A stretch of 13,457 nucleotides of DNA from an uncultured Ruminococcus sp. GTDB taxonomy: Bacteria; Bacillota; Clostridia; Oscillospirales; Ruminococcaceae. The position numbers were made by a program, and so were the translations under genes. This document shows, piece after piece, positions 1-6,640 of the stretch. The stretch covers positions 1-13,457 of the forward strand of contig CAMWJT010000017.1 of the NCBI GenBank assembly GCA_947174625.1, read 5' to 3'. The notes beneath the pieces were generated by a model. The model was not told where the DNA came from. It searched no databases and saw only the letters and a list, made by a program, of their open reading frames with translations. How positions within the stretch are numbered: position 1 is the stretch's first letter; every line of letters starts with the position of its first letter.

Positions 1-75
1 TCCTTTTTCCAGCAATAATTCTGCCAAATAGGAACCATCCTGTCCGGTGATACCAGTAATCAATGCGTGTTTCAT
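1..75 (-). CDS. gmd: GDP-mannose 4,6-dehydratase, N-terminal fragment (runs off window)
   Basis: Only the first 25 codons are present. They read MKHALITGITGQDGSYLAEL and then four leucine-rich residues ending in Lys-Gly. This is the Rossmann-fold start of the extended short-chain dehydrogenase family, and the GITGQDGSYLAE form of the glycine-rich NAD(P)-binding motif is typical of GDP-mannose 4,6-dehydratase. That enzyme turns GDP-mannose into GDP-4-keto-6-deoxymannose, the precursor of GDP-fucose, GDP-rhamnose and related sugars. The ATG is preceded by AAGGAGAA at 82-89, a good ribosome site. The gene starts 31 bp after manC, whose product is its substrate, which supports the call. Other sugar-nucleotide epimerases share the glycine-rich motif, so the rest of the gene would be needed for certainty. 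Confidence 0.85.
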   Translation of the reverse strand, partial: MKHALITGITGQDGSYLAELLLEKG

Positions 76-106
76 AAAAAATTCTCCTTAATAATTTTAT
101 TAATTA

Positions 107-1195
107 TTATAATAAATCTTCTCTGCCTTGTGTACGGATCTGTTCCAGGATTTTTTTAATATCCTGTGTGTGTTTCTTGTCGCAGATCAGCATGGCATCC
201 GGTGTATCCACAATTACAAGATCATGCACACCCAAAAGGGAAATCATTTTTTTGCCGCCGCATACAGTACAATTTTTTGTCTGGATTCCCATAATATCGC
301 CCTCAAAAAAATTTCCTTCGCTGTCCGTCGGATTAATCCGTTCCAAGGCAAGCCAACTCCCTACATCATCCCATCCGAAACTGCCAGGAATCGTATAAAT
401 GTCCTCTGCCTTTTCCAGAATGCCGAAATCAATGGATTCTGAAGGAAGCGCCGGAAATTCCTGGTTCAGGACTTCCAGAAAATGCGCCTGATTTTCAGAA
501 TTTTCAGGCTGATAAGCCGTCATGATCTTTTCTAATCCGGTGGACAGCTCCGGCATGTGTTTTTCTATTTTTTGCAAGATACTGGATGCTTTCCAGATAA
601 ACATGCCACTGTTCCATAGATATTCTCTGGAACGCAGATAATTTTTTGCAGTCGGCAAATCCGGTTTCTCAACAAAGCAGTCTACGCTGTAAATCCCGTT
701 TTCACTGCTCCCACGTCGATATTTGATATATCCATAACCTGTTTCCGGATAAGTCGGTGTAATTCCGAGCGTGAGCAGATTTTCGCCATTCTCTGCAAAT
801 CGGACAGCTTTCCGGAGTGTATTCAGATAAATTTCTTCCGCATGAATCAGATGATCTGAGGGCAGGACGATCATCACAGCATCCTGATATTTTTTCATAA
901 TTATCCCGGCGGCAAGTCCGATACAGGGTGCTGTATTTCTCGGACATGGTTCTGCCAGAAGATTTTCTTCCGGCAGATCCGAGAGCTGTTCCCGGACTAA
1001 TGCCAGATAGTTCTGACTAGTTAAGACATACACATCTTCCGGTGCAATGAAATCCGAAAGTCGCCGGACAGTTTTCTGAATCATGGTTTCGCCGTCCGCC
1101 GTCAGTGATAGAAACTGTTTCGGACAATTCACACGGCTTTTAGGCCAGAAGCGTTCTCCTTTGCCGCCTGCCATAATCACAGCAGTGATTTTCAT
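107..1195 (-). CDS. manC: Mannose-1-phosphate guanylyltransferase (GDP-mannose pyrophosphorylase)
   Basis: A 362-residue cytoplasmic nucleotidyltransferase that joins GTP and mannose-1-phosphate to give GDP-mannose and pyrophosphate. The N-terminus carries the pyrophosphorylase signature GGKGERFWPKSR (residues 10-21) followed by PKQF (25-28), which bind the nucleotide and phosphates. A FVEKP motif near residue 175 and NSGMFIW shortly after are typical of the sugar-binding part of the family. The length matches the single-function form; the C-terminal phosphomannose isomerase domain of the ~470-residue bifunctional enzymes is absent. The start is supported by AAAGGAGA at 1205-1212. It sits 32 bp after the sugar-phosphate transferase gene and 31 bp before gmd, so the three form one glycan-precursor operon. 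The family call is firm; use for an exopolysaccharide rather than another glycoconjugate is inferred. Confidence 0.93.
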   Translation of the reverse strand: MKITAVIMAGGKGERFWPKSRVNCPKQFLSLTADGETMIQKTVRRLSDFIAPEDVYVLTSQNYLALVREQLSDLPEENLLAEPCPRNTAPCIGLAAGIIMKKYQDAVMIVLPSDHLIHAEEIYLNTLRKAVRFAENGENLLTLGITPTYPETGYGYIKYRRGSSENGIYSVDCFVEKPDLPTAKNYLRSREYLWNSGMFIWKASSILQKIEKHMPELSTGLEKIMTAYQPENSENQAHFLEVLNQEFPALPSESIDFGILEKAEDIYTIPGSFGWDDVGSWLALERINPTDSEGNFFEGDIMGIQTKNCTVCGGKKMISLLGVHDLVIVDTPDAMLICDKKHTQDIKKILEQIRTQGREDLL

Positions 1196-1227
1196 AAATC
1201 TTTGTCTCCTTTCATTATTTTAATTAT

Positions 1228-2655
1228 TTATTGCTGATTTTTCTGAGTTTCAGAATTTTCCAGTAGTTCTTCCAGTTCTTCATTTGTTTTCTGTGTCGGA
1301 AAAATCATAATCTTGATTGTCATTAAAATAATCTGAATATCTCTCAGAAAAGAATAATTTTCAATATACATCAGATCCATTTTTAATTTATCATATGGCA
1401 CGGTATCATAAACACCCGTAACCTGCGCATAGCCTGTCAGTCCGGCTTTGACTTTCAGCCGGAAACGGAATTCGGGATACTGTTTCTGATATTCTTCACA
1501 AAGTTCCGGACGTTCCGGACGTGGTCCGACAACGGACATATCGCCTTTTAAAATATTCCATAATTGTGGCAGTTCGTCAAGCCGATATTTTCTCAGGATT
1601 CTCCCGACGGATGTAATTCTGTTATCATGCGTTTCTGCAAGCCTTGCACCCGTTTTTTCTGCGTCCGGAATCATACTCCGGAATTTGTATAATATAAATT
1701 CTTTTCCGTCCTGCGTCAGACGTTTCTGCCGGTAAAGAACTTGTCCGCCATCGCAGAGCTTCACAGCAAGCCCACAGACAAACATCACCGGCAAAGCCGG
1801 GATAAATGCCAGAATACTGAATACCAGATCAAATGCACGCTTGCAGAATCTTTGCTCAAAATTCAGTCCATAATTACGGCATAACAACAACGGTGTGTCA
1901 AATAATCGCAGATCATCCGCACCACGCAGAATAATATCAGAAATTTCCGGGACGATATACGAACGCAATTGCTGTGCAAAACAGAATTTCACCAGATTAT
2001 TTCTAAGATCTATTGGCAAATCACAGAGAATCACACCATCATACTGCCGGATTTTTTCTGTAATCTCCGGATAGGCTGTCTCTGCACTGACACTCTCACA
2101 GATCATATACTTGTCCACACGATAACTCATCTTCATGACGAGCATTTTTGCAGAAGCACTTCCATAGACAATCACTAATTTTCTTGGCGGATAAAGCGCA
2201 AAATATAATTTCTGCGTCAGATATGTCCAGCACATGAGCGAAAAAAATTCCAGGATTGTTAATCGCAGCAGGGGTGCAATCTCAGCAAATTTTCTCAGAA
2301 TTACACTGATTTGCAGATAAGTGATCAGATTGCCGCCGCAGACGGATAATATCTGAGAGAAAAAAACATCTGTCTTGCGCAGATACCCTACTTTAAAAGC
2401 ATGATAGATTTTAAAAAACAGGAACATCACAACAGCATAGATCGCAACGACAGCCCAGTTTCCCCGGCGGAAAAACGGCAGGACTAACACATGCAGATAA
2501 TGTGTATACCAGGTATGCGCAAACTGGAGTGTCAGAATCCCCAAGAGCAGCAGATCTGAAAAAAATGCAATCATATGCTTATATTGTTCCCGATTATGTT
2601 TCCTATACAAAACCGTTGTCCTTTCCTGTGATGCTTTTTTGATTTCTGTAAGCAT
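1228..2655 (-). CDS. Polyprenyl-phosphate sugar-1-phosphate transferase (exopolysaccharide priming enzyme)
   Basis: An integral membrane protein of 475 residues from the outermost ATG. The N-terminal half has several hydrophobic segments (about residues 30-50, 70-95, 105-150), then a nucleotide-binding-like middle region (about 160-250). The C-terminal third (about 265-455) is the bacterial sugar transferase domain: a membrane stretch, then LYRQKR, ILYKFRSM, YRLDELPQLWNILKGDMS, VGPRPERPE and KAGLTGYAQV, all hallmark blocks. These enzymes move a sugar-1-phosphate from a nucleotide sugar to undecaprenyl phosphate, starting glycan assembly at the inner face of the membrane. The sugar cannot be told from sequence. 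The ATG at 2655 would lie only about 5 nt past the predicted transcription start; a TTG at 2610 with AGGAAAGG (2620-2627) gives a more ordinary 460-residue protein and is my preferred start. I keep the ATG as the outer boundary. It leads the operon with manC and gmd. Confidence 0.9.
   Translation of the reverse strand: MLTEIKKASQERTTVLYRKHNREQYKHMIAFFSDLLLLGILTLQFAHTWYTHYLHVLVLPFFRRGNWAVVAIYAVVMFLFFKIYHAFKVGYLRKTDVFFSQILSVCGGNLITYLQISVILRKFAEIAPLLRLTILEFFSLMCWTYLTQKLYFALYPPRKLVIVYGSASAKMLVMKMSYRVDKYMICESVSAETAYPEITEKIRQYDGVILCDLPIDLRNNLVKFCFAQQLRSYIVPEISDIILRGADDLRLFDTPLLLCRNYGLNFEQRFCKRAFDLVFSILAFIPALPVMFVCGLAVKLCDGGQVLYRQKRLTQDGKEFILYKFRSMIPDAEKTGARLAETHDNRITSVGRILRKYRLDELPQLWNILKGDMSVVGPRPERPELCEEYQKQYPEFRFRLKVKAGLTGYAQVTGVYDTVPYDKLKMDLMYIENYSFLRDIQIILMTIKIMIFPTQKTNEELEELLENSETQKNQQ
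2620..2627 (-). promoter_or_regulatory. Ribosome binding site favouring a TTG start at 2610
   Basis: On the minus strand this reads AGGAAAGG and lies 9 nt before an in-frame TTG (2610-2608) of the sugar transferase gene. The upstream ATG at 2655 has no such site and almost no untranslated leader, so this site probably sets the true start. Confidence 0.6.
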
Positions 2656-2666
2656 CTGGTATTCTT

Positions 2667-2696
2667 ATTATAACAAACCGGCATATCACTTGTCAA
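2667..2696 (-). promoter_or_regulatory. Near-consensus sigma-A promoter of the polysaccharide operon
   Basis: The minus strand carries a perfect -35 TTGACA (2696-2691), an 18-bp spacer, and a perfect -10 TATAAT (2672-2667) with an extended TGn just upstream of the -10. Transcription should begin near 2660. It lies directly after the pgsA terminator and before the sugar transferase, so it makes the glycan genes an independent unit. No operator is obvious around it, although only about 40 bp separate it from the terminator. Confidence 0.87.
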
Positions 2697-2737
2697 TAGT
2701 GAAACCTAATTTTCATCAAATATTCACCAAATCCCGG

Positions 2738-2765
2738 AAAAACAGACCGCCGGGGCGATCTGTTT
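2738..2765 (-). terminator. Intrinsic terminator after pgsA
   Basis: On the minus strand an 11-bp stem (arms at 2765-2755 and 2750-2740, with one G-U pair) closes a 4-nt CCCG loop. The last three U of the stem continue into two more, giving a run of five T at 2742-2738. It starts 13 nt past the pgsA stop and should end the upstream transcript before the promoter at 2667-2696. Confidence 0.85.
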
Positions 2766-2778
2766 ATGTTAGATTATT

Positions 2779-3369
2779 TCATTTCATATCAATATACTTC
2801 CAGTAGCCTTTTAAATAAATCCCTCCGGAAATGATGGTTAATAACACAGAAATCCAGACCAGTATCTGAAATACAATATTCATCACACCACCGGCGGCAA
2901 ACCAGGCATCACTGCCATTGCTGAAACATTCCCAGGCGGCAAGCCATACTAACATCATTGCAATGGCCATCATAGTAAATGCGGTTTTTAATTTTCCCCA
3001 GATCCCGGCGGCAACGACAACACCTTTTTCAGCAGTGACAAGCCGCAGTCCGGAAACCATGAATTCCCTTGCCGCAATAATCGTGATGACAATCCCATTG
3101 ACCGGGAACGAATATGCCGTTGTGTCTGCAAGTGCGGCAAATGCCGCCAATACAAGTATCTTATCCGCAAGCGGATCCGCAAATTTCCCGAATGTCGTAA
3201 TCAGATTGTACTTCCTGGCAATTTTGCCGTCAAGTGCATCCGTAATCGAAGCAACCGCATACAGAATCAGTGCAATTGTGAAATGCCATGAAAAATTACA
3301 ATACATACATACCAGAAATACCGGCACTAACAGAATTCTCAGTAATGTCAGTTTATTCGGCAGATTCAT
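2779..3369 (-). CDS. pgsA: CDP-diacylglycerol--glycerol-3-phosphate 3-phosphatidyltransferase
   Basis: A 196-residue membrane enzyme that makes phosphatidylglycerolphosphate from CDP-diacylglycerol and glycerol-3-phosphate, the committed step to phosphatidylglycerol and cardiolipin. The complete CDP-alcohol phosphatidyltransferase motif is present: D44, D47, G48, A51, R52, G61, D65 and D69, at exactly the family spacing. The N-terminal MNLPNKLTLLRI is typical of PgsA, and about five hydrophobic segments span the length. The start is set by GAGGTGA at 3376-3382 inside the end of rimO; the two genes overlap by 17 bp, so translation is likely coupled. A strong terminator follows. The rimO-pgsA pairing is common in Firmicutes. 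A related phosphatidylserine or cardiolipin synthase is possible but less likely given the N-terminus and context. Confidence 0.93.
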   Translation of the reverse strand: MNLPNKLTLLRILLVPVFLVCMYCNFSWHFTIALILYAVASITDALDGKIARKYNLITTFGKFADPLADKILVLAAFAALADTTAYSFPVNGIVITIIAAREFMVSGLRLVTAEKGVVVAAGIWGKLKTAFTMMAIAMMLVWLAAWECFSNGSDAWFAAGGVMNIVFQILVWISVLLTIISGGIYLKGYWKYIDMK

Positions 3370-4702
3370 CAGAAATCACCTCGCCAAGCAGATCATAATC
3401 CAGAACATCTGTAATTCTTACTGGTACATAATCCCCGGAATGCAGTTTTTTCCCGGAACGGAAAAAAATCTTGCCGTCAATATCCGGCGCATCATTTGCC
3501 GTCCGTCCGAAATAACATTCTGCCCACTGGTCAAATCCTTCTACAACTGCTGTCTTGACCTGATCAATCTGAGCAGCATTGTAAGCTGCGCTCAAATCCG
3601 CTTGCTGTTCCATGATAATTTCTGCACGTTGATTTTTAATGGCTTCCGGAATCTGATCCGGGAAGTCTGCCGCTTTTGTGCCGTCTTCCTGAGAATAGGC
3701 AAAACAGCCGAGTCTTTCAAATTTCATTTCTTTCACAAATTCTGACAATTCTGTAAACTGTTCTTCCGATTCTCCCGGAAATCCTGTAATCAGCGTTGTT
3801 CTGAGCACAATCCCCGGCATTTTTTCACGCAGTTTCTGAATCACAGAAATAATCTGCTGTTTGGTACTGCGCCGGTTCATCCGTTTTAAAATTTCATCAT
3901 TACAATGCTGAATTGGCATATCTATATATTTCACAATTTTATCCTGCTTTGCCATCACATCAATTAATTGATCACTGATCCGTTCTGGATAACAGTATAA
4001 TACTCTGATCCATTTTAAATTTTCAATTTCACATAATTTCTCTAATAACTCCGGTAACAAAGATTCTCCGTTTTCTGAAAGATCCTCACCGTATCTTGTC
4101 GTATCCTGTGCAATGACATTCAGTTCTGTCACACCGTAATCTGCTAATTTCCGTGCTTCTTGCAGGACATCTTCCATCGGGACACTCCGGAATTTCCCCC
4201 GGATCATGGGAATGGCACAATAAGTGCAACAATTGGAACAGCCTTCCGCAATTTTGAGATACGAAAAAAACGGCAGTGTAGAAATAATCCGGTCTCCGGT
4301 CAGCTCCGCCTGCATTTTGGAAGAAAATTTTACAATTCTCTGATTGTGCAGAACCTGATCCAGAATATCCACAATATCCCTTGTATCACTGATTCCAATC
4401 ACAGCATCCGCCTCCGGGAATTCGGCAGCGGCTTCCTGCTGATAGCGTTCTGTCAGACAACCCGTGAGAATTAACTTTTTTACAGTCCCCTCCTCTTTGA
4501 GTTTGCCAATTTCCAGAATTGTTTCAATCGCTTCTTCTTTGGCGGACTGGATAAAGCCGCATGTATTGACAATTGCGACATCAGATTCTCCGAATTCTGT
4601 GACAAGTTTATATCCATGTTGCCTGAGTTTGAACAACATTCTTTCGGAGTCCACAAGATTTTTACTGCAACCAAGGGACACCATACTTACTTTGACAGCC
4701 AT
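3353..4702 (-). CDS. rimO: Ribosomal protein S12 methylthiotransferase (radical SAM)
   Basis: A 449-residue cytoplasmic iron-sulfur enzyme that adds a methylthio group to a conserved aspartate of ribosomal protein S12. The N-terminal domain holds three cluster cysteines, C12 (SLGCSKN), C48 (NTCGF) and C82 (TGCLTER). The radical SAM cluster motif CxxxCxxC is at C155, C159 and C162. The C-terminal region from about 380 is the TRAM substrate-binding domain. Blocks such as LRTTLITGFPGE and GCFAYSQEDGT fit RimO better than the tRNA enzymes MiaB or MtaB, which share the architecture. The ATG has AAGGAG at 4711-4716. The gene follows the parS-bearing spacer after recX and overlaps pgsA by 17 bp. Confidence 0.93.
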   Translation of the reverse strand: MAVKVSMVSLGCSKNLVDSERMLFKLRQHGYKLVTEFGESDVAIVNTCGFIQSAKEEAIETILEIGKLKEEGTVKKLILTGCLTERYQQEAAAEFPEADAVIGISDTRDIVDILDQVLHNQRIVKFSSKMQAELTGDRIISTLPFFSYLKIAEGCSNCCTYCAIPMIRGKFRSVPMEDVLQEARKLADYGVTELNVIAQDTTRYGEDLSENGESLLPELLEKLCEIENLKWIRVLYCYPERISDQLIDVMAKQDKIVKYIDMPIQHCNDEILKRMNRRSTKQQIISVIQKLREKMPGIVLRTTLITGFPGESEEQFTELSEFVKEMKFERLGCFAYSQEDGTKAADFPDQIPEAIKNQRAEIIMEQQADLSAAYNAAQIDQVKTAVVEGFDQWAECYFGRTANDAPDIDGKIFFRSGKKLHSGDYVPVRITDVLDYDLLGEVISDESAE

Positions 4703-4756
4703 AACTACAACTCCTTATATTATTATTTTATTTTTTTTGATCTTGAAATATACTAC

Positions 4757-4774
4757 ATGTTCCACGTGGAACAT
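4757..4774. other. parS-type ParB-binding site, copy 1
   Basis: A perfect 18-bp palindrome, ATGTTCCACGTGGAACAT. Its inner 16 bases (4758-4773) equal the well-known parS sequence TGTTCCACGTGGAACA, which fits the bacterial consensus TGTTnCACGTGnAACA bound by ParB/Spo0J. It lies in the non-coding gap between recX and rimO. Identity to a 16-mer of known function, present twice within 60 bp, makes chance implausible. ParB binding itself is inferred. Confidence 0.92.
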
Positions 4775-4795
4775 TCCGGGATAGACTCCGCAAAG

Positions 4796-4813
4796 ATGTT
4801 CCACGTGGAACAT
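4796..4813. other. parS-type ParB-binding site, copy 2
   Basis: An identical 18-bp perfect palindrome, centred 39 bp from copy 1 (about 3.7 helical turns). The identity stops sharply at both palindrome edges, and the 21-bp stretch between the copies (4775-4795) is unrelated, so this is two sites rather than a duplicated longer segment. The gap around them (4703-4838) otherwise holds only A/T-rich sequence and the rimO ribosome site. Confidence 0.92.
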
Positions 4814-4838
4814 TTTAAAATTTTATTTTTTAAATTTT

Positions 4839-5366
4839 TTAATCTTCTTCCTGTTCTGCAAAATAATCTTCTATCGCATGCCGGACAGCATGGAAATCAT
4901 ACCCAAGCCGTACCATCCCGGCAACAGCTTTTTCTCTTGCCCGGTAATCATCTGCATCCTGCAAATGTCTGCTATATTTTTTCACTAAAATCTGTGGAAG
5001 ATTTTCTTCTGCGGCTCTTTGCTGTTCCGCAAGAAATTCCCGGATCAGCGCCCTGTCCAGACCCTTGTGCCGCATCTCCTGCTCTGCCCTACGGATGCCG
5101 TAACCCTTGCGCCGGACAAGATATTCTGCATAACGCTGTGCATAGCGCCTGTCATTCACAGCATCACAACGAACTAACTTTTCCATAACAGCATGGCACA
5201 GATCTTCATCCGGATATTTCCGCATCAATTTCTGATACAGTTCCTGATAACAGTATTCCCGGACATCCAGCAGACAGCAGGCTTTTTCGTAAGCCGTCCG
5301 GAATCCTGGCAGTTCTTCTGCGGATTTCGGTGCCTTTTCAATTTCAGAATAATGGATCCATTTCAT
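4839..5366 (-). CDS. recX: RecX regulatory protein
   Basis: A 175-residue all-helical cytoplasmic protein. RecX binds in the groove of RecA filaments and limits their extension and activity. The sequence shows the family's repeated three-helix layout: an opening tract with REYCYQELYQKL (about 37-48), a central block with NDRRYAQRYAEYLVRRKGYG (about 72-91) followed by IRRAEQEM and a KGL turn, and a third tract ending in a basic then acidic tail. Conservation of RecX is low and my call leans on this central block and on position 11 bp after recA. No Shine-Dalgarno is seen before its ATG, so translation probably depends on ribosomes finishing recA, which would keep RecX below RecA. The parS pair lies immediately downstream. 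Confidence 0.9.
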   Translation of the reverse strand: MKWIHYSEIEKAPKSAEELPGFRTAYEKACCLLDVREYCYQELYQKLMRKYPDEDLCHAVMEKLVRCDAVNDRRYAQRYAEYLVRRKGYGIRRAEQEMRHKGLDRALIREFLAEQQRAAEENLPQILVKKYSRHLQDADDYRAREKAVAGMVRLGYDFHAVRHAIEDYFAEQEED

Positions 5367-5377
5367 AATTTTATGGA

Positions 5378-6565
5378 TTATGCTTCTGCCGGATCAAATT
5401 CGTCAAAATCATCATCTGCCTCAATGTCAATGTTCACAGATGAAAAACCTTCTGCCTGTGATCCGGAATAAACGGCGGAATTTGTACCAGTATTTTTTAC
5501 ACTGCCGTTTGTTTCTTCTGCTTCCTGTTCCCGCATAATCGCAAGAATTTTTCCTTCGACTTCTTTCATAAATTCCGGATTATCTAACAATTGCTGTTTG
5601 ACATTATCCCGTCCCTGACCGAGTTTCTGACCATTGTAACTGAACCAGGAACCGCTTTTCTGGATCACATCCAGATCAACAGCAAGATCCATGATTTCAC
5701 CCGTCCGTGAAATGCCCTTGCCATAGATATTATCAAATTCACATTCCCGGAACGGCGGTGCCACTTTATTTTTAACAATTTTGACTTTCATCCGGTTGCC
5801 AATCGGAACACCGTTCTCTTTCAGGACTTCACCTTTGCGGACATCCATCCGGATTGTTGCGTAGAATTTGAGCGCACGTCCGCCGGGTGTCGTTTCGGGA
5901 TTACCATACAGAACACCAATTTTTTCACGGATCTGGTTAATGAAAATCGCACAGCATCCCGTCTTGGAAATGATCGAAGTGAGTTTCCGCATTGCCTGAG
6001 ACATCAATCTTGCGAGCTGTCCAACGTGGTTGTCGCCCATTTCGCCGTCAATTTCTGCTTTTGTTGTCATGGCGGCAACGGAGTCAATGACAATCACATC
6101 AATTGCACCGGAACGGACAAGAGATTCTGCAATTTCAAGTGCCTGTTCACCGCTGTCCGGCTGAGCGACCAGCAAATTATCAATATTAACACCAAGCGAT
6201 TTCGCATATTTCGGATCAAGTGCGTGTTCCACGTCGATAAATGCCGCTTCGCCGCCCATTTTCTGTGCTTCTGCGACGATATGCAATGCAACAGTGGTTT
6301 TGCCGGAACTTTCCGGACCATATAATTCAATAATACGTCCTCTGGGCACACCGCCGACACCAAGCGCAATATCGAGCGTCATGGAACCTGTAGGGATGAC
6401 TTCCACATCCATTTTGCTCTGCTGACCAAGACGCATGACAGCACCCTGTCCGAATTGTTTTTCGATCATTTTAATGGCATGATCCAGAGCCGCCTGTTTT
6501 TCTTCGGATGTTGCCGGAGATCCCATACTTTTCTTTTCAGTTTTTGCTTTTGCTTTTGCAGCCAT
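5378..6565 (-). CDS. recA: Recombinase A
   Basis: The 395-residue DNA-dependent ATPase that forms filaments on single-stranded DNA, drives strand exchange and triggers LexA cleavage in the SOS response. The Walker A motif GPESSGKT is at residues 83-90, the Walker B strand VIVID at about 157-161, and the L2/ATP-sensing block FINQIREKIG near 208-217 with NPETTPGG after it. The C-terminus ends in the usual acidic tail after a Ser/Asn/Gly-rich linker. The start is the ATG at 6565, supported by GGAGGG at 6573-6578; an in-frame TTG at 6580 lies inside that ribosome site and is rejected. Residues 182-186 read GQLAR where the E. coli protein has GLAAR and Bacillus-type proteins GLQAR. RecX follows after 11 bp. 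No LexA box is visible in the 65-bp gap upstream. Confidence 0.98.
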   Translation of the reverse strand: MAAKAKAKTEKKSMGSPATSEEKQAALDHAIKMIEKQFGQGAVMRLGQQSKMDVEVIPTGSMTLDIALGVGGVPRGRIIELYGPESSGKTTVALHIVAEAQKMGGEAAFIDVEHALDPKYAKSLGVNIDNLLVAQPDSGEQALEIAESLVRSGAIDVIVIDSVAAMTTKAEIDGEMGDNHVGQLARLMSQAMRKLTSIISKTGCCAIFINQIREKIGVLYGNPETTPGGRALKFYATIRMDVRKGEVLKENGVPIGNRMKVKIVKNKVAPPFRECEFDNIYGKGISRTGEIMDLAVDLDVIQKSGSWFSYNGQKLGQGRDNVKQQLLDNPEFMKEVEGKILAIMREQEAEETNGSVKNTGTNSAVYSGSQAEGFSSVNIDIEADDDFDEFDPAEA

Positions 6566-6572
6566 TTGAAAA

Positions 6573-6578
6573 CCCTCC
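6573..6578 (-). promoter_or_regulatory. recA ribosome binding site (decides the start)
   Basis: The minus strand reads GGAGGG, 7 nt before the ATG at 6565. The alternative in-frame TTG at 6580 lies just upstream of and into this site, so it cannot be the start. Confidence 0.88.
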
Positions 6579-6615
6579 AATAATCATAAAAAATAGTAAA
6601 AATAATAAAATATTG

Positions 6616-6640
6616 TAAAATATAAATTCATTATATTTTA
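6616..6640 (-). repeat. A/T-only inverted repeat spanning the prmC stop codon
   Basis: Perfect 10-bp arms (TAAAATATAA and its complement, 6640-6631 and 6625-6616 on the minus strand) flank a 5-nt TGAAT loop. The prmC stop codon TAA is the last three bases of the first arm. The stem is all A-T, so it is weak as RNA; a T-rich tract follows (about 6612-6590). It could slow or partly end transcription between prmC and recA or protect the 3' end, but it lacks the GC stem of the terminator after pgsA. TATAAT within it might also serve as a -10, though I see no matching -35. Confidence 0.5.

Noticed and set aside
2918..3745. Long plus-strand open frame opposite pgsA and rimO
   Set aside because: It is antisense to two well-conserved genes with intact motifs, has no ribosome site and resembles no family I know.
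4464..5188. Plus-strand open frames between rimO and recX containing MFHVEH
   Set aside because: The repeated peptide is simply the translation of the parS palindromes. The frames lie mostly opposite rimO and recX and have no ribosome site or recognisable domain.
6225..6240. Possible fourth parS in recA (TGTTCCACGTCGATAA)
   Set aside because: Only the left half matches; 13 of 16 bases agree and the palindrome is lost. The bases encode the conserved DVEH of RecA, so coincidence is enough.
6566..6580. TTG-initiated extension of recA
   Set aside because: The TTG overlaps the GGAGGG ribosome site that serves the ATG at 6565, and the extra residues are not typical of RecA.
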